From NCBI GenBank assembly GCA_012961565.1, contig DTZC01000114.1, forward strand, positions 1-8,080: 8,080 nt of DNA, given 5' to 3'. The DNA comes from Dehalococcoidia bacterium. GTDB taxonomy: Bacteria; Chloroflexota; Dehalococcoidia; GIF9; UBA5629. The position numbers and the translations under genes were made by a program. Shown here piece by piece: positions 5,691 through 8,080 of this stretch; positions within the stretch are counted from its first letter, which is position 1, and the number at the start of each line of letters is the position of its first letter. A model generated the notes under the pieces. The model was not told where the DNA came from, did no database searches, and worked only from the letters and a program-made list of their open reading frames with translations.

Positions 5691-5999
5691 TTACATGTTA
5701 TAGCCTGCCTTCTTATAGTTCTCCTTCGCTCTATCTTCTAGCCCGGCTTTGTCGGCAAGTTCTGCAGCATGACTCCACCTCCCTTCCTTCTCATATTCAC
5801 GTATCTTCCTTTCAGTTGCAATTGCCTCATCTGCAGTCTCTATCACACAGGCACGAAATTGCGATATCAATCTTCTAACCGGCGAGTGACATCTGGGACA
5901 TTTGGTAAAGGGCTTAGAACCCATACTCTGTCTGACCTCAAAGCTATCGCGGCAGTAGTCGCAACCCTTTTCCGTCGTCCGGTACTCATAAATTGGCAT
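5691..5999 (-). CDS. FmdB-family zinc-ribbon protein with helical C-terminal tail
   Basis: A 102-residue protein. MPIYEYRT at the N-terminus and the two CxxC pairs (CDYC near 13-16, CPRC near 34-37) define the FmdB/CxxC_CxxC zinc ribbon, a putative regulatory family of unknown target. After the ribbon, residues about 55-100 are helical and charged, with EYEKEGRWSHAAELADKAG resembling a single TPR-like helical hairpin, which is an extension beyond the minimal ribbon. ATG 5999 has GGAG nine bases upstream and lies 31 nt after the coiled-coil gene, so it is probably the last gene of the dnaJ block. Function is not established. Confidence 0.8.
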   Translation of the reverse strand: MPIYEYRTTEKGCDYCRDSFEVRQSMGSKPFTKCPRCHSPVRRLISQFRACVIETADEAIATERKIREYEKEGRWSHAAELADKAGLEDRAKENYKKAGYNM

Positions 6000-6030
6000 A
6001 ACAACTTACTCCACGCTCACCTAGGTAAAG

Positions 6031-6633
6031 CTATTGTATCAACATCCTTACCTTTGCCAGGTAGGCATCAAATTTCTCATTGAAGACCTTCTCATGTTTC
6101 ATTAGGAACTCCCGCCACTGAGGGCTTGCCTTTACACTGGCCTCCACAGAACCATCCACATCGACAGCGACCTTTCGATTTCCGACCTGTCTAACCACCT
6201 GTCGCACCGCCATCTCAACCTGCTTCTGGATGCCTTCCCTCATAGAATTAAAGGTTTCCTCCTTCTCCCGCTGGTATTGCTGGCGGAGAGCCTCCATAGA
6301 ATCTAAAGCAAGTTCGAGCTCAGTACACCGATTCCGCTCTTGAAGCGTCTCACAGGCTAAAATGCCCCGGCGACAACGCTCGAAGTCCAAGTTGCTGCCT
6401 CCCAGACTTACGGCGCTGAGCAATCTAAGTTGAGCTTCCTTTACCATGAACTCCTGTCCCCTGTCCTTAAATTCCTTTAGCTTCAACCAAAGCTCATCAG
6501 CATTGAGCTTGTCAGTAAAATAGTCCGCAAGCACTGCTGTCAGCTGCTCAGAGAACTTAAGTCTCTCTTTTTCGGCAGATGATAACTCTCCGATTTTAGC
6601 CAACCTCTCTCGTGCCAATGGAGAAAGTTCCAT
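6031..6633 (-). CDS. Uncharacterised coiled-coil protein downstream of dnaJ
   Basis: A 200-residue soluble protein with no signal peptide or membrane segment. It is rich in Glu, Lys, Leu and Arg throughout and largely helical; residues about 85-145 (ERCRRGILACETLQERNRC onward) look like a coiled coil with heptad leucines. I do not recognise the family. I chose ATG 6633 because GGGGTG lies eight bases upstream; GTG 6642 in the same frame would add three residues. It starts about 30 nt after the dnaJ stop and precedes the FmdB-type gene by 31 nt, which suggests a co-transcribed partner of DnaJ, perhaps a scaffold or DnaK-related helper. That role is inference from position only. Confidence 0.75.
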   Translation of the reverse strand: MELSPLARERLAKIGELSSAEKERLKFSEQLTAVLADYFTDKLNADELWLKLKEFKDRGQEFMVKEAQLRLLSAVSLGGSNLDFERCRRGILACETLQERNRCTELELALDSMEALRQQYQREKEETFNSMREGIQKQVEMAVRQVVRQVGNRKVAVDVDGSVEASVKASPQWREFLMKHEKVFNEKFDAYLAKVRMLIQ

Positions 6634-6662
6634 CTCTAACACACCCCGATTATCCGGTCAGT

Positions 6663-7769
6663 TCATTTATGCCCCTTTCGTCGCCTTAACCTGTCGAACT
6701 CCCTGAGTAATTCCTTCTCTTCTTCGGTCAAGTTTTGCGGTGTTACCACCTTAACCATCACATACAGGTCACCCCTGCCCGGGCCATCCAGATGAGGGAT
6801 TCCTTCATTAACTATCTTGAAGACAGTCCCTGTTTGAGTACCCTCGGGTATCTCCAGTTCAAGATTGCCATCTAGACTGGACACATCATCGACCACACCA
6901 CCCAGCGCTGCTTGCACGAAGCTTATCTCTTTTGTCATATATATATCATCGCCGTGCCTTTCGAAAACAGGATGTTTCTTTACATTCAGCACAACATACA
7001 GGTCTCCAGGTATAAGTCCATCATCCGTCTCTCCCTCACCTTCGATTTTAATGGTATAGCCAGTATCAGCCCCTCTAGGTACATAAACTGAAAGCTCGAC
7101 TGTCTCCTCCACAAAGCCTTTGCCCTGACAGTCATCACATGGTTGGCTGATGATTCTGCCACTGCCGCGGCATTGGCTGCAAGTGCTAATCTGCCGAAAG
7201 ACAGCGAACCCGGATCTCTTCTCGGTCACTATTTGCCCTGAGCCACCACAGTGCCCACAGTCTTTCAGACCCCGCTTAGCAGCGCCACTTCCACCACAAG
7301 AGGCGCAAGTTCGTGTCCTAGCCACCTCAATCGTCCGTTCACCCCCTGAGGCAACCTCCTCTAGGGTAACCTCCAGGTCATATCTGATATCAGCACCTTT
7401 CCGCCTCGTCTTTGCCGACCTTCTGGTACCGAAAAAGCTGTCAAAAATGCTATCACCGAAGTCAAAACCAAAGTCACCCAAACCAAACTCGCGGAACAGA
7501 CTGGCAAAGTCTATTCCTCTAAAGATGTCTGCTGTTGTATAACCCTCCAGCCCAGCATGTCCATAAGTATCATACAGCTGCCTCTTGTGACGGTCACACA
7601 GCACCGCATAAGCTTCGTTTATCTCCTTCATCTTCTCCACAGCCTGAGCATCGCCTGGATTCTTGTCCGGATGATATTTCATAGCCAGGTTGCGGTAGGC
7701 TCGCTTGATAGTAGCCTCATCAGCGTTCTTATCGATACCAAGTATTTCGTAGTAATCTCGCTTCGCCAT
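6663..7769 (-). CDS. dnaJ: DnaJ (Hsp40) co-chaperone
   Basis: A 368-residue class I J-protein that delivers clients to DnaK and stimulates its ATPase. The J domain (about 1-70) opens with MAKRDYYEILGIDKNA and has the YHPDKN motif. A Gly/Phe-rich linker follows (IFRGIDFASLFREFGLGDFG). The zinc-binding domain has all four repeats: CASCGGSG, CGHCGGSG, CSQCRGSG and CDDCQGKG. The substrate-binding C-terminal domain contains VPRGADTGYTIKIEGEGE and a GDLYV repeated in its two halves. Length is normal. I chose ATG 7769 (GAGG six bases upstream) over the upstream in-frame start at 7793, which adds eight unlikely residues. It follows the small zinc-ribbon ORF by 8 nt. No CIRCE element was found upstream, and no dnaK or grpE is in the window. 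Confidence 0.97.
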   Translation of the reverse strand: MAKRDYYEILGIDKNADEATIKRAYRNLAMKYHPDKNPGDAQAVEKMKEINEAYAVLCDRHKRQLYDTYGHAGLEGYTTADIFRGIDFASLFREFGLGDFGFDFGDSIFDSFFGTRRSAKTRRKGADIRYDLEVTLEEVASGGERTIEVARTRTCASCGGSGAAKRGLKDCGHCGGSGQIVTEKRSGFAVFRQISTCSQCRGSGRIISQPCDDCQGKGFVEETVELSVYVPRGADTGYTIKIEGEGETDDGLIPGDLYVVLNVKKHPVFERHGDDIYMTKEISFVQAALGGVVDDVSSLDGNLELEIPEGTQTGTVFKIVNEGIPHLDGPGRGDLYVMVKVVTPQNLTEEEKELLREFDRLRRRKGHK

Positions 7770-7777
7770 TGCTTGCC

Positions 7778-7930
7778 TCACACAGACAACCATCTAACAC
7801 CATTCCAGACCCTGAGAAGCTTCCCGCATCTGCGACACAGCACGTGGATAATGCCGTTGGCAGCCTGCTCATAGCAGTTAACCAACCGACGGCAGGACGA
7901 ACAGTAGATTCGTTTAACACACACCTTCAT
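7778..7930 (-). CDS. Small two-CxxC zinc-ribbon protein upstream of dnaJ
   Basis: A 50-codon ORF starting at ATG 7930 (GGGGTG six bases upstream) and ending in TGA at 7780-7778. It begins MKVCVKRIYCSSCRRLVNCY and has a second pair CRRCGKLL near residues 32-39, so CxxC-18-CxxC, a classic zinc-ribbon arrangement in a basic protein. Its stop overlaps the dnaJ ribosome binding site, with 8 nt to the dnaJ start, which suggests translational coupling. No specific family is recognised; nucleic-acid binding or a structural role is possible. The good start signal, paired cysteines and tight spacing make it likely to be a real gene despite its size. Confidence 0.65.
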   Translation of the reverse strand: MKVCVKRIYCSSCRRLVNCYEQAANGIIHVLCRRCGKLLRVWNGVRWLSV

Positions 7931-8080
7931 GGATGACACCCCTTTATTTCCCGCCATACTCAGGTTTCCCCGCTCCCACCACCGCCGGAGCCATAATCCT
8001 CTGACTCGTCATCGAACCTGTTAGCGCCTGCTCCCCAACAGACAAGTCACACGCAGCCATTGAGACTAAAAAAGAATAAA
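7931..8080. other. Leader region of the dnaJ block, no convincing gene
   Basis: On the minus strand a T-rich run (TTCTTTTTTAG, about 8078-8068) is followed by two overlapping short open frames: one from ATG 8060 ending in TAA near 7944, and another ending in a Gly-rich tail (DYGSGGGGSGET). Neither has a ribosome binding site or a recognisable family, and no clear promoter or CIRCE operator is seen. Confidence 0.3.

Noticed and set aside
7931..8080. CIRCE or heat-shock operator upstream of dnaJ
   Set aside because: No TTAGCACTC/GAGTGCTAA inverted repeat is present in the visible upstream region.
1..8080. CRISPR array or rRNA genes
   Set aside because: No regularly spaced repeats and no rRNA-like conserved segments were seen in the window.

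Overview
The window is a bacterial segment with every recognisable intact gene on the minus strand, so transcription runs from high to low coordinates. Gene content suggests an anaerobic or facultative lineage. A Chloroflexota (Dehalococcoidia-like) or related metagenomic genome is my guess from protein flavour, frequent TTG/GTG starts and roughly balanced base composition. No marker here settles it.

In transcription order there are three blocks. (1) About 7930-5691 is a chaperone block: a 50-residue CxxC/CxxC zinc-ribbon ORF, dnaJ, an uncharacterised coiled-coil protein and an FmdB-type zinc ribbon. (2) About 5641-5091 holds a wrecked insertion sequence of ISNCY-transposase type on the plus strand. 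It is internally deleted, carries stops and a frameshift, and still has recognisable inverted ends. It is followed by bioY (biotin ECF S-component, with its own sigma70-like promoter) and a metallo-beta-lactamase-fold protein lacking the usual Asp of its HxHxDH motif. (3) From about 3526 to the left edge is a selenium-handling cassette: a YedE-family transporter, a DUF3343 protein, a ribokinase-fold/NAD(P)HX-dehydratase-like protein, a TusA-like protein, a tRNA gene, and a frame-disrupted yedF. The first four genes are tightly packed, with 14-nt and 2-nt gaps and then a 4-nt ATGA overlap, so they look like one operon.

The standout is the tRNA at 671-765 (minus), between tusA and yedF. It has the architecture of a bacterial selenocysteine tRNA: an 8-bp acceptor plus 5-bp T stem, a compact D arm, a long variable arm and 95 nt including an encoded CCA. 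Its anticodon, however, is GCA (cysteine) rather than UCA, and its discriminator base is U73 (the cysteine identity base) rather than G73. It is therefore a tRNA-Sec body with cysteine identity elements, sitting inside a selenium gene cluster. Related tRNA-Sec-like genes with altered anticodons have been reported in surveys of selC-like tRNAs, as far as I recall. This one in this operon setting is the best candidate here for an undescribed system.

The yedF reading frame is broken in three places by single-base shifts, yet its conserved motifs (CPQP, TSDRLGAGDKRLG, MKAFLNTLWD) can all be recovered across frames. It is either a young pseudogene or a stretch of poor sequence.
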